64,000 bases of DNA from Paludisphaera mucosa (GTDB lineage Bacteria > Planctomycetota > Planctomycetia > Isosphaerales > Isosphaeraceae). The notes under the pieces were generated by a model that had not been told where the DNA came from, made no database searches, and saw only the letters and a list, made by a program, of their open reading frames with translations. The DNA lies in assembly GCF_029589435.1 (NCBI RefSeq), contig NZ_JARRAG010000004.1:56637-120636 (forward strand). The letters run 5' to 3'. The position numbers and the translations under genes are program-made. This document shows positions 17,964 through 28,119 of this stretch, one piece after another (the stretch's first letter is position 1; every line of letters begins with the position of its first letter).

Positions 17964-18503
17964 TCAGGGCGTCTCGGGCGCGGCGGCGGGGGTCTCCGCC
18001 TCGGGCTTGGCGGCGCCGGTCGTGGCCGACTTCTCCTCGGCCAGGCGGCGGTAGTAGCGCTCGAGGACCGTGCGGTACTCGGGCGGGAAGCCTTCCGACA
18101 TCGACTGCAGGATGCGGTCGCGCTCGCGGGGGGTGAGCTTGGCCCATTCCTTGCCGCCGGGCCCGGCGTCGACCAGGTCGCCCACGCCGCCGGTGCCGCC
18201 GTGGATGTTCGAGTCGGGCGCGGGGCGGCTGGGTCGATTCTTGGCGATGCCGTTGCGGCAGCCCTGGCACTGCTTCTCCAGGTCGGCGATCAGCGCGTCG
18301 AGGTTCCGCAGGACGACCTTCTGGCCCTTCTGCGTGGGCTCGCCCGTGACGGTCTTGGCGAGGAATTCGGTCACGCCGCCCATCTTCACGGTGATCGACG
18401 ACATCGTGGGCGGCTGCGCCTTCTCCGGGATCGGCGCCGCGGACGCCGTGGCGGCCCCGAGCGTCGCCAGGGCGGCTCCGAGGATGCGGTAACTAGTCTT
18501 CAT
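17964..18503 (-). CDS. Small exported protein, operon gene 10
   Basis: A 179-residue protein starting MKTSYRILGAALATLGAATASA, a clear signal peptide. It contains one CxxC (EKQCQGCRNG) and an Ala/Pro/Glu-rich C-terminal tail. The segment TPRERDRILQSMSEGFPPEYRTVLERYYRRLAEE is a pattern I associate with planctomycete proteins that follow coiled-coil secreted proteins in VWA/MoxR operons. No enzymatic motif is seen. It sits 61 bases downstream of the coiled-coil gene. Confidence 0.78.
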   Translation of the reverse strand: MKTSYRILGAALATLGAATASAAPIPEKAQPPTMSSITVKMGGVTEFLAKTVTGEPTQKGQKVVLRNLDALIADLEKQCQGCRNGIAKNRPSRPAPDSNIHGGTGGVGDLVDAGPGGKEWAKLTPRERDRILQSMSEGFPPEYRTVLERYYRRLAEEKSATTGAAKPEAETPAAAPETP

Positions 18504-18564
18504 GGCCTCATCCTTTCGAGTCGTTGCGGTTCGGAACGGGTCGGCTGGCAAGACCGGCGGTCGG

Positions 18565-20223
18565 TCACTTCGGCTTGGCGGGCTCCTCGGGGGCGGGAGC
18601 CTCCGCGGGGGCGCCCTCGTATCGCTCGGCGAGCTTCCCGAGGGTCTCGCGGATCTCGTCCTGGGACGACTCCAGCGTCTCGATGTCCCGCTTGAGGGCG
18701 GGAGGCAGGATCGCCTCGCCGGGGCGTCCCTGGTCGACCTTCACGGTGTCGTCGTTCACCCGCGACTGCAGCAGGCGAATCATCTTCAGCTCGGCGATCA
18801 GGCGGTTCAGCTCCTGCTCGCGCTGACGCAGGTCCTTGGGGAGTGGAGTGCCCGGCTTGGGCGGCGTCGAGGCCGGCAGCCGGCGCATGGCCTCGGCGAG
18901 CGCGAGGAGGTCTTCCTCGATCCGCTTCTCCAGGACCACGGTAGGCTCGGTCGGGTCGCCGTTCTTGAGCAGCTCCGACGCGTGCGTCATCTCGCGGCCG
19001 ATCACCCGCAGCGAGGTCGGCAGGGCGATGCCGAACTCGGTCTCCTCGGTCAGGGCGCGAAGCTGGTCGATCCGGTCGGCCAGCTCGGCCTCCTTGGGGG
19101 CGAGGCCGGTGACGAGCAGGAGCGCCGTGCGAGACTTCTGGGCCACGCGGGGGGCCTGGGCCTCGGTCGTCTCGCGGATCGAGACCTGGATCTCGTGCAT
19201 CTCGTTCAGCTCGGCGAGGATCCGCTGCTGAAGCTCGGTCCGCAGCTCGACGAGCAGGGCCTCGGCCGCCTTGCCCAGGTCGGTTCGGCCCTTGACCAGG
19301 TGCTTGAGCGCCTCGTCCTGCTTGACGGCGGCCGGGTCGGCGGCCTCCTTGCTCAACTGGCCCTCGGCCTCGCCCATCGCGGCCGAGGCGCGGATGAGGT
19401 CTTTCTGCAAGGCGATGCCCTGGTTGCCCAGCCGCGACGACGCCGACGCCAGCGCGTCGGACGCCCCGCGATTGCCGGCCTGGTCCTTCTCGGTCTTCTT
19501 GAAGTCGTCCTTCGCGGCCTTGGCCTCCTTGGCCGTCTTCGACCACGCCAGCTCGCGGCGCTCCTCCTGGACGATCCGGTCGAGGCGGTTGAGCGTCTCG
19601 CGCATCTGCCGCAGCCGCGCCAGCTTCATCTGAAAATCGAGGTCCTCCGCCAGCAGCAGCCGGCGCAGGTGGTCGAGTTTGGCCAGCATCTCGCGGACCT
19701 CGGTCTCGGCCTTCGAGAGCTGCGCATCCTTGAGGAGTTTCCGCGCGTCCTTCATCTGCTGGAGGATCAGCTCCTCGCGCGAGAACTTGAGCGCCAGCTT
19801 GAGCCGCGAAGCGTTCTCGGGCTCCAGGCTGCGGAGCGCCTCGGACAGGCGGAACATCCGCTCCTCCAGCTCATTCATCTGGGAGGCGACGTTCTCCTGC
19901 GTGAACTCGATCGAGTCCCGGTCGGAGACGTTGGGATCGGCGCCCAGGTCCTTCTTCGGCATCGCCTTGGCCGCGTCGGGCTTGGGGGCGTCCTTCTTCT
20001 CGGCGTCTTTCTTCTCCGTCGCGTCCTTCTTTTCGGCGGGCTTCTCGGCGGGCGCGTCTTTCTTGTCGGCCGGCGCGTCTTTCTTGTCGGCCGGCGCGTC
20101 GTCGAAGACGTCGGCGGCGTCCTGGGCGTGGGCGAGGCCGGACGCGGTCCCGAGGATCGCCAGGACGGCGAGGATCAGGAGGGGCGTCGACCGACGGCGA
20201 AGCTCAAGGCTTGTCCTTGTCAT
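18565..20223 (-). CDS. Exported coiled-coil protein, operon gene 9
   Basis: A 552-residue protein with a signal peptide (LLILAVLAILGTASGLAHA). A stretch of repeated DKKDAPADKKDAP/EKKDA (about residues 45-85) follows, and then almost continuous heptad-patterned helix to residue 540 (for example RLLLAEDLDFQMKLARLRQM). It overlaps the stop of the upstream DUF4175-like gene by 20 bases, so the two are coupled. Probably a periplasmic elongated scaffold. No known domain recognised. Confidence 0.82.
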   Translation of the reverse strand: MTRTSLELRRRSTPLLILAVLAILGTASGLAHAQDAADVFDDAPADKKDAPADKKDAPAEKPAEKKDATEKKDAEKKDAPKPDAAKAMPKKDLGADPNVSDRDSIEFTQENVASQMNELEERMFRLSEALRSLEPENASRLKLALKFSREELILQQMKDARKLLKDAQLSKAETEVREMLAKLDHLRRLLLAEDLDFQMKLARLRQMRETLNRLDRIVQEERRELAWSKTAKEAKAAKDDFKKTEKDQAGNRGASDALASASSRLGNQGIALQKDLIRASAAMGEAEGQLSKEAADPAAVKQDEALKHLVKGRTDLGKAAEALLVELRTELQQRILAELNEMHEIQVSIRETTEAQAPRVAQKSRTALLLVTGLAPKEAELADRIDQLRALTEETEFGIALPTSLRVIGREMTHASELLKNGDPTEPTVVLEKRIEEDLLALAEAMRRLPASTPPKPGTPLPKDLRQREQELNRLIAELKMIRLLQSRVNDDTVKVDQGRPGEAILPPALKRDIETLESSQDEIRETLGKLAERYEGAPAEAPAPEEPAKPK

Positions 20224-22441
20224 CGAAGACCTCCTGGGCTCGGGTTTCGCGGGCCTTCTCGGTCTCCTGGAGGACCTTCTGTTCCATCTTGATGACCTCC
20301 GCGACCTGGTTGACGACGTCGACGAAGCTCTCCCACTGCGACATTTGTTCGAGGATCTGCTTCATCTTTGTAACAACCTCGGCGTGCCGCCGTCGAGCTT
20401 CATCCTTGACAGGCCCGTTGAGGACGTTTGCGGAGGCGAGCGACTGGAGCGCCGACTGGAGCTGCGGCATGGGCCCGGCGGCCAGGGCCCGGAGCGGATC
20501 GACGACCCCGTCCTGCAAGAGCCGGTGCGATTTGGGCGAGCCGATCTGGTTGAGCTTCATCTCCTGGAGGGCGTCGGCCACCCGGCCGGCGATCTGCCCG
20601 AGCTGACGGCCGGCGGCCTGCTCGGCGCGGGCGATCGCGACGACCTCTTCGGCCTTCACGTCGCCTTCGAGGGCCGGGGCCTGCTTCTCGGTCGCGTCCA
20701 GGAGCGTCAGGAACTTGGCCCGCTCGGCGCGCTGGCGGATCAGGATCTCGTAGAACAGCTCGTCGGGCGAGACGACCGAGAAGGCCAGGACGCTCGACCG
20801 GCCGGTCTGCACGCCCCGGGCGCAGCGGTCGTCGGCCTCGGCGGTGAAGCGGAGCACGGTCCCCACGGCGGGCGGGTCGGACTGCAGGGCGACGTCGTGG
20901 CGGGCCTGATGGTCGAGCGTCGGCCGCGCGGCGTCGGACTCGAAGGGGATGGAAATGGGAGCCCGTTTCGTCTGCTGCTCGGGCTTGTCCGAATCGCCCG
21001 TGACGAGGGTGCGGTCGGCCTGGATCCGGAGCGCGGCGAGGCCGAAGTCGTCGGTCGCCGCGAGGGTGAGCGGGATGGTCGCGACCGGCGTCACGCGGCC
21101 GCCGACGCCCATGGACCGCAGGGTGACGCGGGGCTCGCGATCGCGCAACAGGCCGATCGAGATGAACGAGGGTTTCGAGGTCAGCCCGGTCTCGGACGAG
21201 GTGAGCACGATCTCCAGTGTGACCGCCTCGCGGAGCGTCCAGGTGGTCGCGAACGTCCGCGGGCCGGTCCGTTTCAGGGCGGGCGCGGGCCCCGGGTTAA
21301 CGGTCAATTTTGCGTCCGAGAGGTCCTGGGTCCCCTCCAGGCTCAGCTCGACCTCCGAGTCGGGGAGGAAGAGCAGGCGGGAGGGCGAATCGTCGACGTC
21401 GCGGAACTGGGGATCGACGGTGCCGGGCTCCTTCACGCGAACCTTCGTCCCGGCCAGGGCGGGTCGGTCGACGCGCTCGACCGGGATCGGGCCGAGCCAG
21501 TCGTCGCCGCCGAAGAGCTCGAAGGTCGACGAGGTGGGCGACGGCGGGAACTCATACTGGTAATGCGACGGCGACGTCACGGTCATCGTCGCCGCCCGCG
21601 CGGGGCCCTTCGCGGCTCGTTCGCGGACGGTCACGGCCTCCGGGTCCGTCGGATTCCTGGGCTTCGAGCGGAGGAGCAGGGGGGCGCCCCGGCCGCCGAC
21701 CGACCAGCGGTCTCCCTGGGATTCGATCAGCGGCAGGTCGCTGCGGACTTCGAGCATCGCCCGCTCGTCGCGGGGAGCGAGGAGCCGACCCCTGGCGTCG
21801 AGGTTCATGACCGTCAGATAAGTCGCCTGCGGCCAGCGCTCGTCCGAACCTCGGAACCAGCGCGCGAAGCTCAGCAGGGCTGACTCGGGATCGATCGTCG
21901 CGAAGGCCGCGGGGACGATGATCGCCAGGCCCCCGAGGGCGGCGTACGCGATCGTCCGTCCCGGGTTCCAGAGCCGCGTCCAGTCGGATTTGTCGAGCGC
22001 CTCGGACGCCTGGCGGACGGCCAGCCGGACCATGGCCGGTGACGTGGTCGAGCGGGGGTCTTCGAGCAGGGCCGGGAGCTGGAGGATCTCGGCGACGCGC
22101 TGGCCGAGGCCCGGTCGATGGCGGTCGAGCGTCAGGGCGAGCGACAGCTCGTCGAGCCCCGCAGGTCGCAGACGTCGGACCGCCCGGACGACCACGAAGG
22201 CGACGACCGCCGCGGTCGCCACTCCCAGCAGCGCGACGCGGGCGGCGAGGCCGGGCCGCAGCAGCCGGTCGATCGTCACCAGCGCCGCGCCGGCCGCCGC
22301 GAGGACGGCCGCCGACTCGGCCAGGACCTCGAGCGCGAGCTGGAGCCGGAGGCGGCGTCGCAGCCGAGCCAGGTCGGCCTTCAGCCGGGCCCGGGCCTCG
22401 GCGAGCGTGTGGGTCGTCGTCGGTTCGTTCAGGATCGACAC
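20204..22441 (-). CDS. DUF4175-like membrane protein, operon gene 8
   Basis: A 745-residue protein with an N-terminal helix of basic residues and two or three membrane segments between about residues 37 and 90. Another membrane segment lies near 165-182 (IAYAALGGLAIIVPAAFATI). A large extracytoplasmic beta-rich part follows and then a helical C-terminus (to 745). The layout, and the position after VWA/BatA-like genes, match the DUF4175-type proteins of planctomycete and bacteroidete MoxR-VWA clusters. Function unknown; a scaffold in a membrane complex is inferred. Confidence 0.78.
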   Translation of the reverse strand: MSILNEPTTTHTLAEARARLKADLARLRRRLRLQLALEVLAESAAVLAAAGAALVTIDRLLRPGLAARVALLGVATAAVVAFVVVRAVRRLRPAGLDELSLALTLDRHRPGLGQRVAEILQLPALLEDPRSTTSPAMVRLAVRQASEALDKSDWTRLWNPGRTIAYAALGGLAIIVPAAFATIDPESALLSFARWFRGSDERWPQATYLTVMNLDARGRLLAPRDERAMLEVRSDLPLIESQGDRWSVGGRGAPLLLRSKPRNPTDPEAVTVRERAAKGPARAATMTVTSPSHYQYEFPPSPTSSTFELFGGDDWLGPIPVERVDRPALAGTKVRVKEPGTVDPQFRDVDDSPSRLLFLPDSEVELSLEGTQDLSDAKLTVNPGPAPALKRTGPRTFATTWTLREAVTLEIVLTSSETGLTSKPSFISIGLLRDREPRVTLRSMGVGGRVTPVATIPLTLAATDDFGLAALRIQADRTLVTGDSDKPEQQTKRAPISIPFESDAARPTLDHQARHDVALQSDPPAVGTVLRFTAEADDRCARGVQTGRSSVLAFSVVSPDELFYEILIRQRAERAKFLTLLDATEKQAPALEGDVKAEEVVAIARAEQAAGRQLGQIAGRVADALQEMKLNQIGSPKSHRLLQDGVVDPLRALAAGPMPQLQSALQSLASANVLNGPVKDEARRRHAEVVTKMKQILEQMSQWESFVDVVNQVAEVIKMEQKVLQETEKARETRAQEVFDDKDKP

Positions 22442-22463
22442 GATGGTGGTTCCCGGGCCTCGT

Positions 22464-24923
22464 TCAGACGAGTCGATATCGCTTGCGCAGCAGCCATTCG
22501 GCCGTGAGGCCGACGATGATGGTCCCGAAGAGCAGGGGGGCGTCCCACAGCTCGTCGCGGTTCTCGATCGTGCGCGTGACCTCGCGCATGGGGATGGCGG
22601 CGTCGATCTGGTCGACGTCCGACAGCTCGAAGACCCGGCCGCCGCTCATCCGCGCCAGGTCGGCCAGGAGCGGGCGGTTGAGCGCCGGCTCGTCGATCTC
22701 GCGGCGAGGGGGCTCGACGCGAAACGTCGTCGTCGAGACCCGCGCGACGTCGGCCCCTCCGGTGAGGTCGGGCGCGGAGGCCGGCGCGACGCGGAGCGAG
22801 TACGCGCCCGCCTGCTGGGCGGGGAAGTCGGCCGTCGCCAGGCCCGGATCCTCGGGCGACTTCTCGAACCGGATCGGGTCGGGAGGCTGGCCGGTCGCCT
22901 CCAGCTCGGCGACCAGCTCGGACGCCTCGGCGAGCGCCGCGGGGTCGGTGTAGCGGATCGAGGCGTGGACCCGGTCGCCCACGCGATAGAGGCTCTTGTC
23001 GAGGTGGACCTGGAATGGGAACCGGCCGCCGAGGGCCTTGTTGCGGCCCACGCGGTCGACCAGCCGGGCCCAGAAGCCGTCGAAGAAGTCCTCGCCCAGA
23101 TAGCGCCAGCGGTAGGTGCTGTCGAAGCCGATGAAGACCGTCCGACCCGGCCCGTAGAGCTGCGACGCCAGCAGGACATGCCGGCCGTTCTGGTTGGCCA
23201 TGCGGGGGTCGCCGTGGCGGGCCAGGACCACCGCGCCGGGCCGGGCGCGGGTGACGGGGAAGCTCCAGTACATGCCTGGCAGGCTCGTCAGCATGGTCCG
23301 GTTGCGGATCGGGTCGGGGCTGAACTCAAACACCGGATCGCCTCGGCCCTCGGAGGTCAGGTCGAGCGTGTAGGTGTTCTGCGAGCTGAGCCGGACCTCG
23401 GCGTCGCTGCGGAAGAGGCCGGGGTCGCGGACGATGGGGAGGATCTTGGTCCAGCCGCCGCCGGCGGACTTGTCGTCGACCGACTCGAAGAGCTGCTGCG
23501 AGAACAGCTCGCCGGCGACGAAGATCAGGCCGCCTCCGTCGCGGCCGACGAACTTCTGGATCATGTCGGGCCAGTGCGCGCCCATCGTGCGAAGGTCGGG
23601 GTCGACCAGCAGCAGGGCGTCGTAGCGGCTCAGCTCCTCGTCGTTGTTGGGCAGCCGCGTGATCGGCCGGTCGCCGGGCTGGCGGAAGCCGGGGTCGGCG
23701 TGCTGGAGCCAGCCGGCGAACTCGACCTGCTGGTCGCGCATCAGGGCGTTGCGCAGGAACTGGACCTCGGGCGACGGACCGCCCGCGATCAGCAGTACGC
23801 GGATCTGGCGGCGGACGACCCGGGCCGCGGCGGTCGCGACGTTGTCGTCCTCGGTCAGCTCGGGGCCGGCGTCTTCGACCTTGGCGCGGTACTCGTACTG
23901 GCCGACGACCGCCGGGACGACCCGGAACGTCGCGCGCTTCAGGACGCCGTCCTCGCCCAGCACGACGCGCTGGGATCCGACCGGCTCCCACGCCCCGTCG
24001 TTGATCCGGCGCTCCAGGACGACGGTGGCGTCGGCGTCGCGGAGGCCGCGGGCCTCGACGACGACCGAGACCGTCGTCGGGTCGCGGGCGAAGACGACGG
24101 GGTCGACCTGCAGCTCGGCCAGGCGGATGTTGCGCGGACCTTCGTCGGCCCCGGCGGCGATGGCGAAGATCGGGATCTTCTGGCGGGCCGCGGCCTCGAC
24201 CACGCGGGTCGGATCTTCGCCGGCGTTGGAGCGGCCGTCGGTGGCGAGGATCAGGCCGGCGACCGGCTGCCCGCGATGGGCCGCGATCACGCCCCGGAGG
24301 GCGTCGCCCAGCGGCGAGACCGTACGCTTGGGCTGCACGTCTTCGAGCTTCCGCGTCCTGGCCGCGTCGCCGCCGCCGGGGCGGGAGGCCGATTCGAGGT
24401 CGTAGACGAACACGTCTCGGCCCTTCGAGAGCGCCTCCAGGTTGGCCCCCAGCACCTTCTGCACCAGGCCGAGGCGCGGCGATTCGCGCAGGCGATCCGC
24501 GGCGGCCTTGCCGTCCTTCGCCTCGACCCCGAGCTTGCCGGCGATCGCGGCGGCTTTCGCGGCGTCGGTGTAGGGGTCGGAGAACCGCATGCTCTCCGAG
24601 TCGTCGAGGATCATCGCCAGTCGCGACGGCGACTGCTCGCGGCGGACGAAGACCAGGACGGGCTCCAGCAGCATGACGCCCAGCGCGGCGATCGTCAGGA
24701 GGCGGATCGCCGTCAGGAGGATCCGCCGGCCCGTCGTCAGGTCCTTGCGGCTCCAGCGGGCGAGCTGCCAGATGAGGACGACGAGCGCGAGCGCGGCGAG
24801 GGCCGCGCCGACCGCGGCGGCGCCCTGGGGCAGCGACGCCAGCTCCAGCCGGACGTCGTCCGGCGGCGGCGCGCCGGGCGACGGCGTCTCGATGCCCAGG
24901 AGGTATTGCCAGAATCGATTCAT
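22464..24923 (-). CDS. Membrane-anchored VWA/glutamine-amidotransferase-like protein, operon gene 7
   Basis: An 819-residue protein with two N-terminal membrane segments (about residues 36-54 and 70-90). A von Willebrand A-like domain follows, with the metal-site motif D-D-S-E-S in LAMILDDSESMRFSDP (about 107-122) and GLILATDGRSNAGED. A class I GATase-like domain lies at about residues 375-640 (RVLLIAGGPSPEVQFLRNAL ... GRTVFIGFDSTYRWRY) and a last membrane segment at the C-terminus. Such proteins accompany MoxR and DUF58 in planctomycetes. The GATase-like fold usually lacks catalytic residues in these proteins; I could not confirm a triad. Confidence 0.85.
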   Translation of the reverse strand: MNRFWQYLLGIETPSPGAPPPDDVRLELASLPQGAAAVGAALAALALVVLIWQLARWSRKDLTTGRRILLTAIRLLTIAALGVMLLEPVLVFVRREQSPSRLAMILDDSESMRFSDPYTDAAKAAAIAGKLGVEAKDGKAAADRLRESPRLGLVQKVLGANLEALSKGRDVFVYDLESASRPGGGDAARTRKLEDVQPKRTVSPLGDALRGVIAAHRGQPVAGLILATDGRSNAGEDPTRVVEAAARQKIPIFAIAAGADEGPRNIRLAELQVDPVVFARDPTTVSVVVEARGLRDADATVVLERRINDGAWEPVGSQRVVLGEDGVLKRATFRVVPAVVGQYEYRAKVEDAGPELTEDDNVATAAARVVRRQIRVLLIAGGPSPEVQFLRNALMRDQQVEFAGWLQHADPGFRQPGDRPITRLPNNDEELSRYDALLLVDPDLRTMGAHWPDMIQKFVGRDGGGLIFVAGELFSQQLFESVDDKSAGGGWTKILPIVRDPGLFRSDAEVRLSSQNTYTLDLTSEGRGDPVFEFSPDPIRNRTMLTSLPGMYWSFPVTRARPGAVVLARHGDPRMANQNGRHVLLASQLYGPGRTVFIGFDSTYRWRYLGEDFFDGFWARLVDRVGRNKALGGRFPFQVHLDKSLYRVGDRVHASIRYTDPAALAEASELVAELEATGQPPDPIRFEKSPEDPGLATADFPAQQAGAYSLRVAPASAPDLTGGADVARVSTTTFRVEPPRREIDEPALNRPLLADLARMSGGRVFELSDVDQIDAAIPMREVTRTIENRDELWDAPLLFGTIIVGLTAEWLLRKRYRLV

Positions 24924-24956
24924 GACGACGCGTTCATTCCCCGTTCCAGGAGTGGC

Positions 24957-27134
24957 TCACCGGGACCGACCGACCCACGCCGCGAAGGCCGCCTCGGCGA
25001 CGAGCAAGACGAGCAGCGCGGCCGCCAGGTCGCGCCAGATCTCGCGGCCCGTCGCCGCGAAGGACTCGACGTCGCCCCGGGCCGCGACGACTTCCACGTT
25101 CAGGGGCTCAAGCAGCTTCTTGACCTCGCCCGACTCGATCCGCTCCAGCTGGCTCTCGCGGGGATCCGGATTGGCGGCGAAGACGTCCTCGCGGGCCCCG
25201 AGCGGGCCCTCTTCCCACGACAGCCGGTACACCCCGGCCCTCCGCGTGTCCGGGAGGTCGATCGAGAAGCCCGGGCCGCGGTCGTCGGTCGGATCGTCGG
25301 GCATCGGCACGGCCGCCAACGACAGGGGCTCCGTGCCGCCGGGCGGGGTCAGCCGCGCGTTCGTGACCTCGTGGCTCGAATGGACGATGCGAAGGATCGG
25401 GTCGCCGGCCGCGATCGTATTCGCCGTCGACGTCGCGCGGGCCACCCCCTTGACCGCCTCGCGGATCGCCAGAACGAAGCTCGGCTCGACCGGCCAGTCG
25501 TTGCCGGTGCGGTCGGCGGTGGTCGTCCAGAGCAGCACGCGGCCCTCGCCGACGACCCGCTCGGCCACCGCCGGCGAGCGGTCGGGATCGTTCCAGCGGG
25601 CCAGCACGCGGGCCTCGTCCTTCTCCTTCGACTCGCCCGACGTGGCCGTCCCCTCGTCGACGGTCGTGATCCAGCGCACCGGGACGCGCTCGAAGGCCGA
25701 CGCCTTCAACTCCAGCAGCTTTTCCAGAGGCGACGGCCGCACCGGCTCGATGAACAGGCCGCGGAAGGGCTGATCGGAGGTCGCCTTGAGCGCGAACGGC
25801 AGGATCCGGTCGTCGGGCCGGAAGAGGAGGTCGTTGTACAGGCCGAGATCGACCCGGGCCCCCGCGAAGATCATCAGCCCCATCCCCTCGCGGACCAACC
25901 GGCGGAGTCGGGTCGCCTGCTCGGGCGTCGGCGCGGCGACGTTCGCCAGCACGAGCACGTCGGGGGTTTCCAGCCGCTGCGAGAGGAAATCCTGGTCGGG
26001 CACGACCTCGATCCGCCAGGCTTCGGCCGACCCGACGCCGATCGACAGGGGCGCGGCGAGGTAGTCGACCTCGGACGCGAAGGGCTCGGCGGAGGGCTCG
26101 CCGTCGACGAGGCGGATCAGGAGCGAGTCCTTGACCGGCACGGACGCCCAGCGGCGGCCGTCGGCGGGCAGCTCGTCGTCGGGGAGCTGGAGCGAGAACT
26201 CGTGAGGGCCCGAGCCGGGGAACGAGACGGAGAGCGGCAGGCGGACGGTCGCGCCCGGGGCCAGCTCGGGCAAGGGGACTTCGCTCGGCTTGTCGTCCAC
26301 GCGGAGGATCGCCTTGGCGGCGACGATCGAGCGCGGCGAGTCGTTGCGGACGACCGCCTCCCACGCGGAGGGGGCGCCGGCCAGGACCGTGCGCTCAAGG
26401 GGCGCGAGCGACTGGAGGGCGACGTTCGCCGTCTCGACTGCGCCGACGTCGACGATCCGCACGACGACCGCCTCGTCGCCCCAGCGCTTGGCGATCTCGC
26501 CCACGGTCCCGTCCCAGCCGCTTCGTCTCAGGTCGGTCAGGATGGTGAGCCGGCGGGTCGGGTAGGTACACGATTTCAGGACGTCGTCGATCCCCGCGAG
26601 CACCGTGGGCCAGGCGGCGTGGGTGGCGGTGGGGGATAGGCCCGCTACGGCGGCGGCCAGTTCCTCGCGGCGGCCGGCCTCGACGTCGTGGACCACCGGG
26701 GCCGTCGGGGCCGAGGTCGTCGCCAGCGTGCAGCGGTCGTTGGGGGGCGTCGAGCCCAGCAGGGTCGTCGCCACCTGCACGGCCTTCTGGAAGGCCGCGC
26801 CCTCGCTCGACGCGTAGCCCATGCTCAGCGAATCGTCGATCAGCACGACCTCGCTCGAACGCCCGCCGCGGCCGAGCCAGCGCTCCATGCCCGTCGGGTT
26901 CAGCACGGGCCGGGCCAGGAAGAAGAAGAGGACGACCGGCAACGCCACCCGCAGCAGCAACAGGAGCAGTTCTTCGAGCTGGATCCGGCGGCGGTTGCGC
27001 TGGATCGTCAGCTTCAGATATTTCATGGGGGCCCACTCCACGCGGCGGAACCGGCGACGGTTCAGCAGGTGGATGATGATGGGGATCGCGCCCAGCAGGG
27101 CGCCCCAGATCAGGAGTGGACTCAGGAACGTCAT
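24957..27134 (-). CDS. BatA-like VWA membrane protein, operon gene 6
   Basis: A 725-residue protein that begins with the BatA N-terminal signature (FLSPLLIWGALLGAIPIIIHLLNRRRFRRVEWAPMKYL). A second membrane helix follows (about residues 62-80) and then a VWA domain with the metal-site motif D-D-S-L-S (SSEVVLIDDSLSMGYAS, about 93-109). The rest is beta-rich, with a GATase-like region (about 370-430), and a membrane helix near the end (LAAALLVLLVAEAAFAAWVG). BatA-like proteins work with MoxR ATPases and DUF58 proteins at the membrane. The set is complete here. Confidence 0.88.
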   Translation of the reverse strand: MTFLSPLLIWGALLGAIPIIIHLLNRRRFRRVEWAPMKYLKLTIQRNRRRIQLEELLLLLLRVALPVVLFFFLARPVLNPTGMERWLGRGGRSSEVVLIDDSLSMGYASSEGAAFQKAVQVATTLLGSTPPNDRCTLATTSAPTAPVVHDVEAGRREELAAAVAGLSPTATHAAWPTVLAGIDDVLKSCTYPTRRLTILTDLRRSGWDGTVGEIAKRWGDEAVVVRIVDVGAVETANVALQSLAPLERTVLAGAPSAWEAVVRNDSPRSIVAAKAILRVDDKPSEVPLPELAPGATVRLPLSVSFPGSGPHEFSLQLPDDELPADGRRWASVPVKDSLLIRLVDGEPSAEPFASEVDYLAAPLSIGVGSAEAWRIEVVPDQDFLSQRLETPDVLVLANVAAPTPEQATRLRRLVREGMGLMIFAGARVDLGLYNDLLFRPDDRILPFALKATSDQPFRGLFIEPVRPSPLEKLLELKASAFERVPVRWITTVDEGTATSGESKEKDEARVLARWNDPDRSPAVAERVVGEGRVLLWTTTADRTGNDWPVEPSFVLAIREAVKGVARATSTANTIAAGDPILRIVHSSHEVTNARLTPPGGTEPLSLAAVPMPDDPTDDRGPGFSIDLPDTRRAGVYRLSWEEGPLGAREDVFAANPDPRESQLERIESGEVKKLLEPLNVEVVAARGDVESFAATGREIWRDLAAALLVLLVAEAAFAAWVGRSR

Positions 27135-27198
27135 GGCGTCGAGATCACCCCCGTCGGACTCGTTTCGGGCCTGGAATGGGATCGGCGGCCGGTTCGCA

Positions 27199-28119
27199 TC
27201 AGCGGCCGCGGCGGTCGGTCCGGCCGGCCTCCAGCCGGGTGTGCAGGAAGCGGCTCAGGGCGTCGGCGAGCGGCTCGTCGGTCAGGAATCGGACGTGGTC
27301 GTAGCCCCGCGCCCCGCACGCCTTGCGGACGCCATGGAGGAAGTCGTCCATCGCGGCCCGGTACGACTTCTGGAAGCCCCGGGGCTCGGCGAACAGCTCC
27401 TCTTCGCCTTCAAGATCCTTGAAGACCGTCGGCCCGTCGAACGGCAGGTCGACCTCGTCGTGATCGAGAACTTGCATGATCAGCACTTCATGGCCGCTGA
27501 ACCGGAGCCGGTCGAGGCCCCCGTAGAGCGTGTCCAGGTCGGTCAGCAGGTCGGAGACGATCACGAGCATGTTGCGGCGGCGGAACTGGTCGCCGAGAGC
27601 CAGCAGCAGGCCGCCCAGCTCGGTCCGTCGTTCCGGCTTGCAGGCCTGGAGCATGCCCGCGACCAGCTGCACCTGCGACTGGGTGGCGCGGGGCGGGATG
27701 GTCTTCACCGCCTTCTCGTCGAACAGCACCAGGCCGACGGGGTCCTGCTGGCGGGTGAGCAGCATCGCTAGTGAGACCACCAGCGTCGAGGCGTAGTCGA
27801 ACTTGCTCAACGCGGCGCGGTCGCCCTTGTACTTCATCGAGGCGCTGGCGTCGACGAGGAACGTGACCCGGACGTTGCTCTCTTCCTCGTACTGCTTGAC
27901 GTAGTGGCGGTCCGACCGCGCGAAGACGCGCCAGTCGAGGCGACGGAGGTCCTCGCCGGGCGAGTATTCGCGGTACTCGGCGAATTCGACGTTGAAGCCG
28001 TGGAACGGGCTCTTGTGGAGGCCGCTGATCGCCCCTTCCACCAGCCGCCGCGACCGCAAGGTCAGGTCGGAGATCCGCGCGACGGCGTCAGGATCGGAAT
28101 ATGGCCGAGGCGGCGGCAT
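27199..28119 (-). CDS. DUF58 protein, operon gene 5
   Basis: A 306-residue soluble protein with the DUF58 signature SPGEDLRRLDWRVFARSDRHYVKQYEEE (about residues 54-81). A VWA-like region follows with FLVDASASMKYKGD (about 87-100), a metal-site D-x-S-x-S. DUF58 proteins are partners of MoxR AAA ATPases. The start MPPPRPYSD lies 32 bases inside the end of the moxR-like gene, so translation is coupled. No membrane segment is present. Family clear; target unknown. Confidence 0.92.
   Translation of the reverse strand: MPPPRPYSDPDAVARISDLTLRSRRLVEGAISGLHKSPFHGFNVEFAEYREYSPGEDLRRLDWRVFARSDRHYVKQYEEESNVRVTFLVDASASMKYKGDRAALSKFDYASTLVVSLAMLLTRQQDPVGLVLFDEKAVKTIPPRATQSQVQLVAGMLQACKPERRTELGGLLLALGDQFRRRNMLVIVSDLLTDLDTLYGGLDRLRFSGHEVLIMQVLDHDEVDLPFDGPTVFKDLEGEEELFAEPRGFQKSYRAAMDDFLHGVRKACGARGYDHVRFLTDEPLADALSRFLHTRLEAGRTDRRGR

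Noticed and set aside
15125..18136. Plus-strand open frame of about 1000 codons
   Set aside because: Antisense to the NPCBM-like gene, with composition of a shadow frame.
21918..26639. Very long plus-strand open frame of over 1500 codons
   Set aside because: It lies antisense to three well-supported membrane protein genes. Its translation is Arg/Gly/Asp-rich low complexity, typical of the antisense strand of GC-rich genes.
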